Shown here: positions 15,692 through 23,645 of the stretch, piece by piece
Layout: each line of letters starts with the position of its first letter
Numbering within the stretch: the stretch's first letter is position 1
Source: Alphaproteobacteria bacterium
GTDB lineage: Bacteria > Pseudomonadota > Alphaproteobacteria > Rhizobiales > Amorphaceae
Assembly: GCA_030431335.1 (NCBI GenBank)
Contig: JAUIJH010000024.1
Coordinates: 1 to 44,335 of the forward strand
Reading direction: 5' to 3'
Length of the DNA stretch: 44,335 bases
Program-made: the position numbers and the translations under genes
The notes under the pieces: generated by a model
The model's database searches: none
The model's input: only the letters and a program-made list of their open reading frames with translations
What the model was told of the DNA's origin: nothing

Positions 15692-17160
15692 CCGGTTTCG
15701 CGCGCGCCCGGCTCGTCGCCAAGGCCGCCGCGCTGGCGTGCGCACTGGCTGTCGCCGGTTGCGGCAGCACGCTGATCGACGGCGCGCTCATCAACGAGCG
15801 CAGCGTCGAAACCACCCAGCGCCCCGTATCGCCCATCCCGGTCAAGCGCTCGCTCTCGCCCGAGCACCAGAAGCTGATCGATTCGTACGGCGAGATGTAC
15901 GAAAACGAGAAGATGGAGCGGGCCGTCATCTCCCTCGTCGGCCGGCTGGTCGAAGAGACGGACGACCCCAACCGCTCCGTGCAGGTCATCATCCTCAATT
16001 CGCCGGCGATCAACGCCTTCGCCCTGCCCAATGGCGACCTCTACGTGACGCGCGGGTTGATGACGCTCGCCAACGACGAGAGCGAGCTCGCCGCGGTGAT
16101 CGCGCACGAAATCGCCCACGTCACCGCCGACCATGCCCGGTTGCGCCAGCGCCAGGCGCGCGCCGCCGCCCTCGCCCGCCGCGTCAGCGACGTGGTGGAC
16201 GACCCCGCCATCAAGCTGGAAACCCGCGAGACGGCCGAGCTCAGCCTCGCCACCTTCAGCCAGCGCCAGGAGCTGCAGGCGGACGAGATCGGCGTGCGCA
16301 CCCTCGCCGCCGCCGGGTTCGATCCCTTCGCCGCCGCCCGCTTCCTCGGCTCCATGGCCCGCTACGCCGCCCTGCCCGACATGACGGCCACCGCCGGCGC
16401 GCGGCCGGGCTTCCTGTCGTCCCACCCCTCGACGCCGGCGCGCGTCGCCAATGCGCGGCGTGTCGCCCGCAGCTTTGCCGCCCCAGGCGTCGGCAGCACC
16501 GGGCGCGATGCCTACCTGCGCACCCTCGACGGCGCCCTCTTCGGCGACGACCCGCACCAGGGCTACGTGCGCGGGCGCGAATTCGCCCACATCACCCTCG
16601 GCATCGCCTTCGAGGTGCCGGAGGGCTACGTCCTCAAGAACACGTCGGCCGCCGTGCTGGCGACCGACGGGCAGAACACCGCCATCCGCTTCGATGCCGT
16701 TTCCGTGCCCAACCGGCAGGCCCTCGCCGACTATTTGCGCGCGGGCTGGGTGAAGGGGCTGATCAGCGATTCGGTGCGCGAAACCACCGTGGGCGGCCTC
16801 GAAGTGGCCACCGCCTCGGCCCTGGTCGACGGCTGGTCGTTCCGCATCGGCGTGATACGCGGCAACGACAAGGTCTACCGCTTCATCTTCGCCTCATCCA
16901 AGCCGGCCTCGGCCTATGAGGATGCTTTCCGCCGCACCCTCGCCTCCTTCCGCCTGCTGACACCGGCCGATCGGGCCCGCATGCGCCCGCTTACCGTCAG
17001 CATCGTCGAGGTGAAGGAGGGCGACACCGTCGCCTCGCTGGCCGCGCGCATGGGCGGCGTGGAGGAGCAGGTCAAAATCCCCCTGTTCGAGACGCTGAAC
17101 GGGCTCGGCACCGAGCGCCAGCTCAAGCCGGGGATGCTGGTCAAGCTGGTGGTCGAATAG
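15619..17160 (+). CDS. M48-family lipoprotein metalloprotease with a C-terminal LysM-like segment
   Basis: A zinc protease with the HExxH motif in VIAHEIAHVTADH (His163-His167 counted from GTG 15619) and a third ligand in QELQADEIG. A lipobox AVAGC follows a hydrophobic stretch, so it should be an outer-membrane or periplasm-facing lipoprotein matured by Lgt, in the style of BepA or LoiP quality-control proteases. The C-terminal about 55 residues (EVKEGDTVASLAARMGG and LKPGMLVKLVV) look like a LysM-type repeat. The start is unusual. GTG 15619 gives an over-long 47-residue leader. A CTG at 15688 overlapping the preceding TGA (CTGA) gives a normal leader beginning TGFARARLVAKAA. No ATG is available. 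Confidence 0.88.
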   Translation: MERWLDPGAAPATDRAVAERPARLTGFARARLVAKAAALACALAVAGCGSTLIDGALINERSVETTQRPVSPIPVKRSLSPEHQKLIDSYGEMYENEKMERAVISLVGRLVEETDDPNRSVQVIILNSPAINAFALPNGDLYVTRGLMTLANDESELAAVIAHEIAHVTADHARLRQRQARAAALARRVSDVVDDPAIKLETRETAELSLATFSQRQELQADEIGVRTLAAAGFDPFAAARFLGSMARYAALPDMTATAGARPGFLSSHPSTPARVANARRVARSFAAPGVGSTGRDAYLRTLDGALFGDDPHQGYVRGREFAHITLGIAFEVPEGYVLKNTSAAVLATDGQNTAIRFDAVSVPNRQALADYLRAGWVKGLISDSVRETTVGGLEVATASALVDGWSFRIGVIRGNDKVYRFIFASSKPASAYEDAFRRTLASFRLLTPADRARMRPLTVSIVEVKEGDTVASLAARMGGVEEQVKIPLFETLNGLGTERQLKPGMLVKLVVE

Positions 17161-17314
17161 ACGGCGCGCTACGCTGCGGGCGGCCTGACGCCGTCGGGCC
17201 CTCGGATCGCGCCGAACTCCGGGCGGGGTCCGCGCCCCTCGTGGACGCAAAACTTGCGTCCGTGCCGGTTCGGGATCTTATGAGATCCGGCAGTGCTGAA
17301 CGCGGAGATCATTC

Positions 17315-18799
17315 TTGAGCGACGTCGACACCAGTTCCTGGCAAGTGGTCGCAACGCCGCGTGAAGCGGTCGACGCGCTGATCGCCCGCTACGACGCGAG
17401 CGCCCGCCGCCTGCGCACCGCCTTCGAAGCGTTCGTCGAGCACGGAACCGAGCCGGACGCCGCGCCGGGCGCCTTCGTCTACCCGCGCATGCGCGTCGAC
17501 TACCGGCCCGACGGGGTGGTGCCGCCGCTGTCGGCCGCCTTCGGCAAGCTCGCCGCGCCCGGCCGCTACGAGAGCGACGTGGCGCGCCCGGCCATGTTCG
17601 AGGACTACCTCATCGAGCAGCTCTCGCTGCTGTGCGAGCGCTACGAGATCACCATGTCGGTCGGTCCTTCGGAGACCGAGATTCCCTACCCGTTCGTGGT
17701 GGAAAGCGCGATCGGCGTCGATGCGGAACGGGTCTCGCCCTCCTCCCTCGCGCGCCACTTCCCCACGCCCGACCTCGCCGCCATCGACGACCGGGTGGTC
17801 AACGGCGAATGGACCACCGCGAGCGTCATGACCTCGACGCCCGACCCCAAGCCGCTGGCCCTGTTCGGAGCGCTGCGCACGGACTATTCGATCCAGCGCC
17901 TGCGCCACTACACCGGCACGGACGCTGCCGATTTCCAGCAATATATCCTGTTCACCAACTACCACCGCTACGTGGACGCGTTCGTGGAGCTCGCCGTCGA
18001 GAAGCTCGCCGACGATCCCTTCTACGGCGAGCTGGTGGGGCCGGGCGCGATCCGCGTGCTGCCGGGCGAGAGCGACGGGGCCGAGCGCATCGTCGCCGGA
18101 CCGTGGCGGCGCCACCAGATGCCGGCCTACCACCTCAAGGCGCCGGGGGGTCAGGGCATCAGCCTGGTCAACATCGGCGTCGGCCCCTCCAACGCCAAGA
18201 CGATCACCGATCACCTCGCCACGCTGCGCCCGCAATGCTGGATCATGGTCGGCCACTGCGGCGGGCTGCGGCACAGCCAGCGGCTCGGCGACTATGTGCT
18301 GGCACACGCCTACCTGCGGCGCGACCATGTGCTCGACCGCGACCTGCCGCCGGACATTCCCATTCCCGCCATCGCGGAGATCCAGCTCGCGCTGTCGGCC
18401 GCGACGCGCGAGGTGATGGGCGCGGAGGAAAGCGCGATCAAGTCGCGCCTGCGCACCGGGACCGTGGTCACCCACGACGACCGCAACTGGGAGCTGCGTT
18501 TCGAGCGCGAGGCGCAGACGCTCGGCCAGGCCCGCGCCATCGCCATCGACATGGAAAGTGCCACCGTCGCCACCAACGGCTTCCGCTTCCGCGTCCCCTA
18601 CGGCACGCTTCTGTGCGTTTCGGACAAGCCGCTGCACGGGGAGATCAAGCTGCCGGGCGCCGCCAACAGCTTCTACGAGCGCGCCATCGCGGAGCATCTG
18701 CGCATCGGCCTGCGCGCCATCGAGCTGTTGCGCCAGGACCGGGCGGCGATGCTGCACAGCCGCAAGCTGCGCAGCTTCGACGAGCCGCCGTTCCGCTGA
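17315..18799 (+). CDS. amn: AMP nucleosidase
   Basis: Hydrolyses AMP to adenine and ribose 5-phosphate in the cytosol, controlling adenylate pools. The 494-residue length matches the family. The N-terminal regulatory domain is followed by a nucleoside-phosphorylase-like catalytic domain with SLVNIGVGPSNAKTITDHL (about residues 285-303), WIMVGHCGGLRHSQRLGDYV, THDDRNWELRFERE and AIDMESATVATNGFRFRVPY, where the Glu binds ribose. It starts at TTG 17315 with GGAG at 17303-17306 at good spacing. It is a single gene, convergent with the methyltransferase with 8 bp between stops. Confidence 0.95.
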   Translation: MSDVDTSSWQVVATPREAVDALIARYDASARRLRTAFEAFVEHGTEPDAAPGAFVYPRMRVDYRPDGVVPPLSAAFGKLAAPGRYESDVARPAMFEDYLIEQLSLLCERYEITMSVGPSETEIPYPFVVESAIGVDAERVSPSSLARHFPTPDLAAIDDRVVNGEWTTASVMTSTPDPKPLALFGALRTDYSIQRLRHYTGTDAADFQQYILFTNYHRYVDAFVELAVEKLADDPFYGELVGPGAIRVLPGESDGAERIVAGPWRRHQMPAYHLKAPGGQGISLVNIGVGPSNAKTITDHLATLRPQCWIMVGHCGGLRHSQRLGDYVLAHAYLRRDHVLDRDLPPDIPIPAIAEIQLALSAATREVMGAEESAIKSRLRTGTVVTHDDRNWELRFEREAQTLGQARAIAIDMESATVATNGFRFRVPYGTLLCVSDKPLHGEIKLPGAANSFYERAIAEHLRIGLRAIELLRQDRAAMLHSRKLRSFDEPPFR

Positions 18800-18807
18800 A
18801 GGCTGGT

Positions 18808-19548
18808 TCAGCCGGCCGCTTGCGGCGGGTCGAACGCGTCGAACGCGGCAATGCCGGCGCTCGCGAGCGCCGCCGCAAAGGCCGCCAGCAGCCCGGCATC
18901 GCGCGACAACAAGGTGATGCGGTCCGGTTCGCCCGTCACCGGGTCGCGCGCCACCACCCCGAGCCCGCGCCAATCGGGCGCCGCGCGCCGCCAGCGCTCC
19001 GCGATATCGGGGCCATAGATGCGATAGTGGCCGTGCTTGTCCTCCCGTGCGCGGCCGTATTCGTGCGTGGCCTCGCAGCGCAACAGATCCGGCACCGACA
19101 GGACGACCGCGCCGTTGGGCGCGGTGATGCGGTCAAGCTCGGCGATCGCGGCCAGATCGTCGCCGACATGCTCCAGGACATGGTTGGCGATGGCGATGCC
19201 GACGCTGCCGTCCGGCCGGTCGATCGCCGCGAGGTCGAGATGGTTCGGCCCGCCATATTGGGACACCTCGAAGGCCGCGAACGCCTCGCGCGGTGCCGAT
19301 CCGTCGTCGCTGAATTGCAATGCGGCGAAGGGGGCGAACGTGGGCCGCAACGCGTCGAACACGGTGCGGAAGGCGCGGTGGCGCTCTAGCGACTGGCACC
19401 CGGCGCAGCGCGGCAGGATGCCGCCCGGCGACAGGCGCCCCTTCGGCCCGCCGACAAACCGGGTGCCGCCGCAGATCGGGCAGGCCGTGCCCGCATCGCC
19501 CCTCGCGTCGGCGTTTATCGTCTCGCCTTGACCGGCCTCTTGCACCAT
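18808..19548 (-). CDS. Class I SAM methyltransferase with an N-terminal zinc ribbon
   Basis: A 246-residue protein. Residues about 20-55 contain CPICGG and CAGCQSLERHRA, a likely four-cysteine zinc ribbon. The rest is a class I methyltransferase fold with FEVSQYGGPNHLDLAAID, a weak SAM-site region and IANHVLEHVGDDLAAIAELD, the 'NHVLEH' post-I motif of the methyltransferase-11 group. Related proteins are often annotated with glycan or surface polysaccharide loci, but no such genes are near, and the substrate is unknown. ATG 19548 is preferred over TTG 19551, which adds one residue. It converges with amn. Confidence 0.75.
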   Translation of the reverse strand: MVQEAGQGETINADARGDAGTACPICGGTRFVGGPKGRLSPGGILPRCAGCQSLERHRAFRTVFDALRPTFAPFAALQFSDDGSAPREAFAAFEVSQYGGPNHLDLAAIDRPDGSVGIAIANHVLEHVGDDLAAIAELDRITAPNGAVVLSVPDLLRCEATHEYGRAREDKHGHYRIYGPDIAERWRRAAPDWRGLGVVARDPVTGEPDRITLLSRDAGLLAAFAAALASAGIAAFDAFDPPQAAG

Positions 19549-19712
19549 CAAATCAACCTACGTGGACGTTAGACTCATCGAAGCGTTTGCCCGGCGCGCC
19601 GCGAGCGCGGCCGGCGCCGGCGAAGGCACCGCAAGGTCTGCAAACGGGGCTGAATGGGCGGCCGGGCCTCGCCATCATCGCGATGCTGTTCCTGCCCGCG
19701 ACGGACAGCGCA

Positions 19713-20222
19713 TCAGTTGGAAGCCAACGCGTCACGCTCGAAGCGGATCGAGGAGGTGATCACTTCCTCGCCCGAGACCATCTTGTCCAACGTCATGATG
19801 GTGAAGGTGTTGTTGTCGGGGCGGTCGAACTTCATCACCGCCTTGTCGTCGGTGTGGACTAGGCGCGGGAAAGTCATCGTCAGCTCCACGCTGCCGGGGA
19901 CGCTCTCGGTGCCGTCGAGCTGGGCGATGCCGGCGTCGGCGCCCTTGTAAGTGCCGGTGATCTGGTCGCCGCTGCGTGTCAGCCAGGCGCCGATGTCGCG
20001 CTTCATGATCAGCATCGCACGGCAGACGCCCTCGAACTGGATCTTGTCGCCGTTCTCGTCGCCATCGACCTTGCAGCGCACTTTGACGGGCCGTGAATTC
20101 TCGTCCTTCTGGACGTAGCCCTCGCCCGACCACGGTCCGGTGATAACGCTGGACAAATCGTCCGCGCGCGCAACACCGCCCGTGACCGCCAGCGCCGCAA
20201 TCAGGCACACAAACTTTTTCAT
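19713..20222 (-). CDS. Secreted conserved protein of unknown function
   Basis: A 169-residue protein with a clear signal peptide (MKKFVCLIAALAVTGGVARA). The mature part is beta-rich, with GPWSGEGYVQKDENSRPVKV, two cysteines (VRCKV and GVCRAMLI) that could form a disulfide, ITGTYKGADAG and SVELTMTFPR. The composition suggests a lipocalin- or barrel-like periplasmic protein. I do not recognise a named family. The ATG at 20222 is set by the signal peptide. It faces away from the corrin locus, so the 289 bp upstream hold both promoters. Confidence 0.7.
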   Translation of the reverse strand: MKKFVCLIAALAVTGGVARADDLSSVITGPWSGEGYVQKDENSRPVKVRCKVDGDENGDKIQFEGVCRAMLIMKRDIGAWLTRSGDQITGTYKGADAGIAQLDGTESVPGSVELTMTFPRLVHTDDKAVMKFDRPDNNTFTIMTLDKMVSGEEVITSSIRFERDALASN

Positions 20223-20310
20223 CGTCGCTACACCTTTCGAGTCGTCTTCCATCTCCGTCGACAAACCGCCGGGGCAAACTTACCCTACCCAGCTTAACCG
20301 TGCATGGAGC

Positions 20311-20331
20311 TAGCCAACGAGTTAGCCAACG
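20311..20331. repeat. Direct repeats TAGCCAACG upstream of the corrin locus
   Basis: TAGCCAACG occurs at 20311-20319 and 20323-20331, exactly 12 bp apart. The core GCCAACG recurs at 20374-20380 and 20441-20447, giving four copies in 135 bp between the secreted-protein gene and the first corrin-locus gene. All four are in the same orientation. A phased pair suggests binding by a regulator that contacts direct repeats; no function is established. Confidence 0.4.
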
Positions 20332-20511
20332 TTTCCTGAACGCCCCTTGCACGGCCCACTACAGGCTGGTACGGCCAACGTAAAGCAGCGTTCCGGACAG
20401 GAACTGAAAGCGATCGCGGTGCGGCCGACCCAAACAGGGGGCCAACGCCGTGGCTGCCGTAGGGTGGATGAGCCACGACCGTCCCGGATCGCCTTGCCGT
20501 TCGGAGACCGT

Positions 20512-20688
20512 ATGCGCCACGCCCTCGCCACCATCCCCGCCCTTCTTGCCGCCTTGCCGGCGTCGGCCCATGGCCTGCACGCGGGGCCTGTCGACGGGCA
20601 CGCGCACGGACCGCTCGTCGCCGCGCTGGTGGCGTTGCCGATAGCTGCTTTGCTAATCCTCTTCATCGCCCACAAGTTCCGCCGCTGA
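20512..20688 (+). CDS. Small His-containing membrane protein at the head of the corrin locus (DUF6732-like)
   Basis: A 58-residue protein with a signal sequence or first hydrophobic segment (MRHALATIPALLAALPASA), a short His-containing loop (HGLHAGPVDGHAHG, four His) and one membrane helix (LVAALVALPIAALLILFIAH) ending KFRR. The layout resembles the small DUF6732 proteins of alphaproteobacteria and loosely CbtB. GGAG at 20503-20506 supports the ATG. It ends 15 bp before the CbiX-CobH start, so it is co-transcribed with it. A role in holding or delivering cobalt is suggested by the His loop and neighbours, but is inference. Confidence 0.65.
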   Translation: MRHALATIPALLAALPASAHGLHAGPVDGHAHGPLVAALVALPIAALLILFIAHKFRR

Positions 20689-20703
20689 CGGCGGGCGCCC
20701 CCG

Positions 20704-22470
20704 ATGCTCGATCCCGCCATCGGCGTGATGATCTGCGGCCACGGTTCGCGCTCGCAAAGCGCCGTGAGCGAATTCGCCAGCCTTGCCAATGCATTGAAGG
20801 CGCGCTTTCCGTCCTCGCCCGTGGCCTATGGCTATCTGGAGTTTGCCAACCCCGTCATCCGTGACGGGCTCGACGCGCTGCGCGAGGCGGGGGCGCGGCG
20901 AATCCTCGCGGTGCCGGGGATGCTGTTCGCCGCCTCCCACGCCAAGAACGACATCCCCAGCGTGCTCAACACCTATGCGAGCGCGCACGGGATCGAGATC
21001 GACTACGGGCGCGAGCTCGGCATCGACGCGCGGATGCTGCGCGCGGCGGCCGACCGCGTCGAGGCCGCCGTCGCCGCGCTCGACGCCGCCCATGGCCCCG
21101 CATCCGCCTCCGACACCTGCCTCGTGGTGGTCGGGCGCGGCGCGTCGGACCCCGACGCCAACGCCAACGTCGCCAAGGTGGCGCGGCTCCTGTGGGAGGG
21201 CTTTGGCTTCGGCTGGTGCGAGACCGCCTATTCCGGCGTGACCTTCCCCGCCGTCGCGCCATGTCTCGACAAGGTGGCCGCGCTCGGCTTCCGCCGCGTC
21301 ATCGTGTTCCCCTATTTCCTGTTCTCGGGGATCCTGATCGATCGCATCTACGGCTTTACCGACGCCGCCGCAGCGCGCCACCCGGCGATCCGGTTCGCCA
21401 AGGCCGCCTATCTCGGCGACCACCCGGCCGTGATTGATACCTTCGAGGAGCGCGTCACCGAGATTCTCGACGGCAAGGCCGTGATGAATTGCGGGCTGTG
21501 CAAATACCGCACGCAGATGCTGGGCTTCGAGGCGGAGGTGGGCGCGGCGCAGGAGAGCCACCACCACCACGTGGAAGGCATGGGCGCATCCGCACCCGGC
21601 TCCTCGGTCGAGACCTGCGACCTTTGCACCACCTTCTGCACCGGCGCCTGTCGCGTGCTGCGCCCGGCCCACCATCATCACCACGATCACGACCACGCCG
21701 GCCACGATCATGGCGACCACGACCACCCCGGCCACGATCACGGCGAACACCACCATCACCACCACTACCCGCACGAGGCGCACCCGCTCGGGCCGGTGAG
21801 CGTGGTCAGCGGCGGCGATGTCGCCTACGAGCGCGATCCCGACGCGATCACGGCGAAATCCTTCGCCATCATCCGCGCCGAGACGGACCTGTCGCGCTTC
21901 GGCGCGGCGGCCCCGCTGGCCGAGCGGGTCGCCCACGCGGCCGGCGACACCTCGATCCTCGCCGATCTCGTCGTCCATGGCGATGTGATGGGCGCGGTGC
22001 GTGCGGCACTGGCGGCCGGCGCCCCCGTCGTCACCGACAGCGAGATGACGCGCCACGCGATCTCGCGGCGCTTCGTGCCGGCGGAGCGCGTGCGCTGCCA
22101 TCTCGGCGACGCGGACACACCCGCCCTGGCCGCCGCCAAAGGCACCACGCGCTCGGCGATCGCCATCGAGAAGGCGGCGCTGGACGGGGCGATCGTCGTC
22201 ATCGGCAACGCGCCGACGGCGCTGTTCGCGCTGTTGGAGCGGGTGGTTGCGGGCGCGAGGCCGGCGGCGATCCTCGCCTTCCCGGTGGGCTTCGTGGGCG
22301 CCGCCGAATCCAAGGAAGCGCTGATCGCGCTGCACCCGGCCGCCCCCTACGCCACCTTGCGCGGCCGGCGCGGCGGCAGCGCGATGGCGGGCGCGGCCCT
22401 CAACGCCATCGCAGCACCGGGCGATCAGGGGACCTCGGCACCGGACGCCGCCGCGGCGATGCCGCATTGA
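20704..22470 (+). CDS. CbiX-CobH fusion: sirohydrochlorin cobaltochelatase and precorrin-8X methylmutase with a His-rich linker
   Basis: A 588-residue bifunctional protein. Residues about 1-265 are a two-lobed CbiX chelatase with VMICGHGSRS and ASHAKNDIP carrying the metal-handling His residues; it would insert cobalt into sirohydrochlorin. MNCGLC at 261-266 matches the MxCxxC that binds Fe-S in Bacillus CbiX. A second cluster has Cys305, 308, 312 and 316. Residues 323-360 contain 21 His in 38 positions, mostly HDH/HDHG units. From about 370 to the end is CobH/CbiC, which moves a methyl from C11 to C12 in the last ring step; its catalytic His is in AHAAGDTSIL. CbiX acts early and CobH late, so the fusion joins both ends of the route. 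It precedes cobL with a TTGA overlap. Confidence 0.93.
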   Translation: MLDPAIGVMICGHGSRSQSAVSEFASLANALKARFPSSPVAYGYLEFANPVIRDGLDALREAGARRILAVPGMLFAASHAKNDIPSVLNTYASAHGIEIDYGRELGIDARMLRAAADRVEAAVAALDAAHGPASASDTCLVVVGRGASDPDANANVAKVARLLWEGFGFGWCETAYSGVTFPAVAPCLDKVAALGFRRVIVFPYFLFSGILIDRIYGFTDAAAARHPAIRFAKAAYLGDHPAVIDTFEERVTEILDGKAVMNCGLCKYRTQMLGFEAEVGAAQESHHHHVEGMGASAPGSSVETCDLCTTFCTGACRVLRPAHHHHHDHDHAGHDHGDHDHPGHDHGEHHHHHHYPHEAHPLGPVSVVSGGDVAYERDPDAITAKSFAIIRAETDLSRFGAAAPLAERVAHAAGDTSILADLVVHGDVMGAVRAALAAGAPVVTDSEMTRHAISRRFVPAERVRCHLGDADTPALAAAKGTTRSAIAIEKAALDGAIVVIGNAPTALFALLERVVAGARPAAILAFPVGFVGAAESKEALIALHPAAPYATLRGRRGGSAMAGAALNAIAAPGDQGTSAPDAAAAMPH

Positions 22471-23645
22471 GCCCGCACGAGACCACGCCTCGCCCCTGGC
22501 TCACCGTCGTCGGGTGCCTGCCGGACGGCGCGCTGGCGCCCACCGCCCCCGCCGACGCGCTCAACGTGGAAGCCGTGTTCGGCGCGGCGCGGCTGTTGGA
22601 GGCGGCGGGCGTGCCGGCCGCGCGGCGAGAGCCCTGGCCGAGCCCGTTCAGCGCCGGCATCGAGCGGCTGCTCGCCCGCCGCGGCATGCCCACCGCCGTG
22701 CTCGCCTCCGGCGATCCGCTGCACCACGGCGTCGCCACGACGCTGCTCGCCCACCTGGCGCCGCACGAGATGGCGGTCCATCCCGCACCCAGCGCCTTCG
22801 CCCTCGCCGCCGCCGAAATGCGCTGGCCGCTCGAAGAGGCCGTCACGCTCTCCCTGCACAACCGCCCGCCCGAGGCGATCCGCGGCGCGCTGGCGCCCGG
22901 CCGCCGCCTCCTGGTGCTGACGCGCGACGGTGCCGCGCCCGCCGCCATCGCCGCTGCGATTTGCGCCGCCGGCTACGGTGCCAGCACGGTGACGGTGCTG
23001 GAAAACCTCGGATCCGCCGACGCGGCGCGGCATCAGGCGGCCGCCGACGCGCTCGAGGGCAGCTTCGCGCCGCTCAACATTCTGGCCATCGCGTGCGCGC
23101 GCCCGCACCCGGTGGCCGTCGCGGACCTCACGCACGATGGCTGCGTCACGCGCGACGAGATCCGCCGCCTCACCATCGCCGCGCTCGGCGACGGGGCGGG
23201 CCACCTGTGGGACATCGGCGCCGGCTCTGGCGCGGTGGCCATCGACTGGTGCCGCGCCGGCGGCAGCGCAACGCTCTTCGAGCGGGAGGCCGGGCGCGTC
23301 GCCGCGATCCACCGCAACCTCGCCGATACCGCGACGCGCGCCGCCGTGTTCGAGGGCGGGGCGGCCGAGCACCTCGCCGCCGCCTCCCCGCCGGACGCCA
23401 TCTTCCTCGGCGGCGCGGTCAACGACGAGCCGCTGTTTGCGGCCCTCTGGGACCGCTTGCGGCCTGGGGGCATCCTCGTCGCCAACACGGTGACGGTGGA
23501 GGGCGAGGCGGCGACGCTACGACGTTTCCAGGCGCAGGGCGGCTCGCTGACGCGCATCGCCCTGTCGCACGCGCGGCCCATCGGGCGCCTGACGGCGATG
23601 GAGCCGGCCATGCCCGTCCTCCAATGGCGGGCGGTGAAACCATGA
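22467..23645 (+). CDS. cobL: Precorrin-6B C5,15-methyltransferase, decarboxylating (CbiE-CbiT fusion)
   Basis: A 392-residue two-domain enzyme. The N-terminal CbiE-type domain (about 1-205) has the tetrapyrrole methylase fold, with VLASGDPLHHG and PAPSAFALAAAEM. The C-terminal CbiT-type domain (about 215-392) is a Rossmann methyltransferase with VTRDEIRRLTIAAL and LWDIGAGSGAVAIDW. Together they methylate C5 and C15 and remove the C12 acetate carboxyl of (cobalt-)precorrin-6B. It starts at TTG 22467, overlapping the CbiX-CobH stop (TTGA), and its stop overlaps the next ATG (ATGA), so translation is probably coupled along the operon. Domain order and length are those of classical CobL. Confidence 0.95.
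   Translation: MSPHETTPRPWLTVVGCLPDGALAPTAPADALNVEAVFGAARLLEAAGVPAARREPWPSPFSAGIERLLARRGMPTAVLASGDPLHHGVATTLLAHLAPHEMAVHPAPSAFALAAAEMRWPLEEAVTLSLHNRPPEAIRGALAPGRRLLVLTRDGAAPAAIAAAICAAGYGASTVTVLENLGSADAARHQAAADALEGSFAPLNILAIACARPHPVAVADLTHDGCVTRDEIRRLTIAALGDGAGHLWDIGAGSGAVAIDWCRAGGSATLFEREAGRVAAIHRNLADTATRAAVFEGGAAEHLAAASPPDAIFLGGAVNDEPLFAALWDRLRPGGILVANTVTVEGEAATLRRFQAQGGSLTRIALSHARPIGRLTAMEPAMPVLQWRAVKP

Noticed and set aside
19553-19735. 60-codon minus-strand frame between the methyltransferase and the secreted protein gene
   Set aside because: No ribosome site, no domain, and overlap with the end of the secreted-protein gene; most likely chance.
20340-20515. Possible cobalamin riboswitch upstream of the corrin locus
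   Set aside because: Fragments such as GCCGTGGCTGCC and GGAGACCG resemble parts of the consensus, but spacing, the core box and the pairing arms could not be reconstructed by eye, so no riboswitch is called.
21660-21785. His-rich tract as a possible repeat expansion or frame error
   Set aside because: The frame continues cleanly into CobH and the CbiX family is known for His-rich segments, so it is read as genuine coding sequence.
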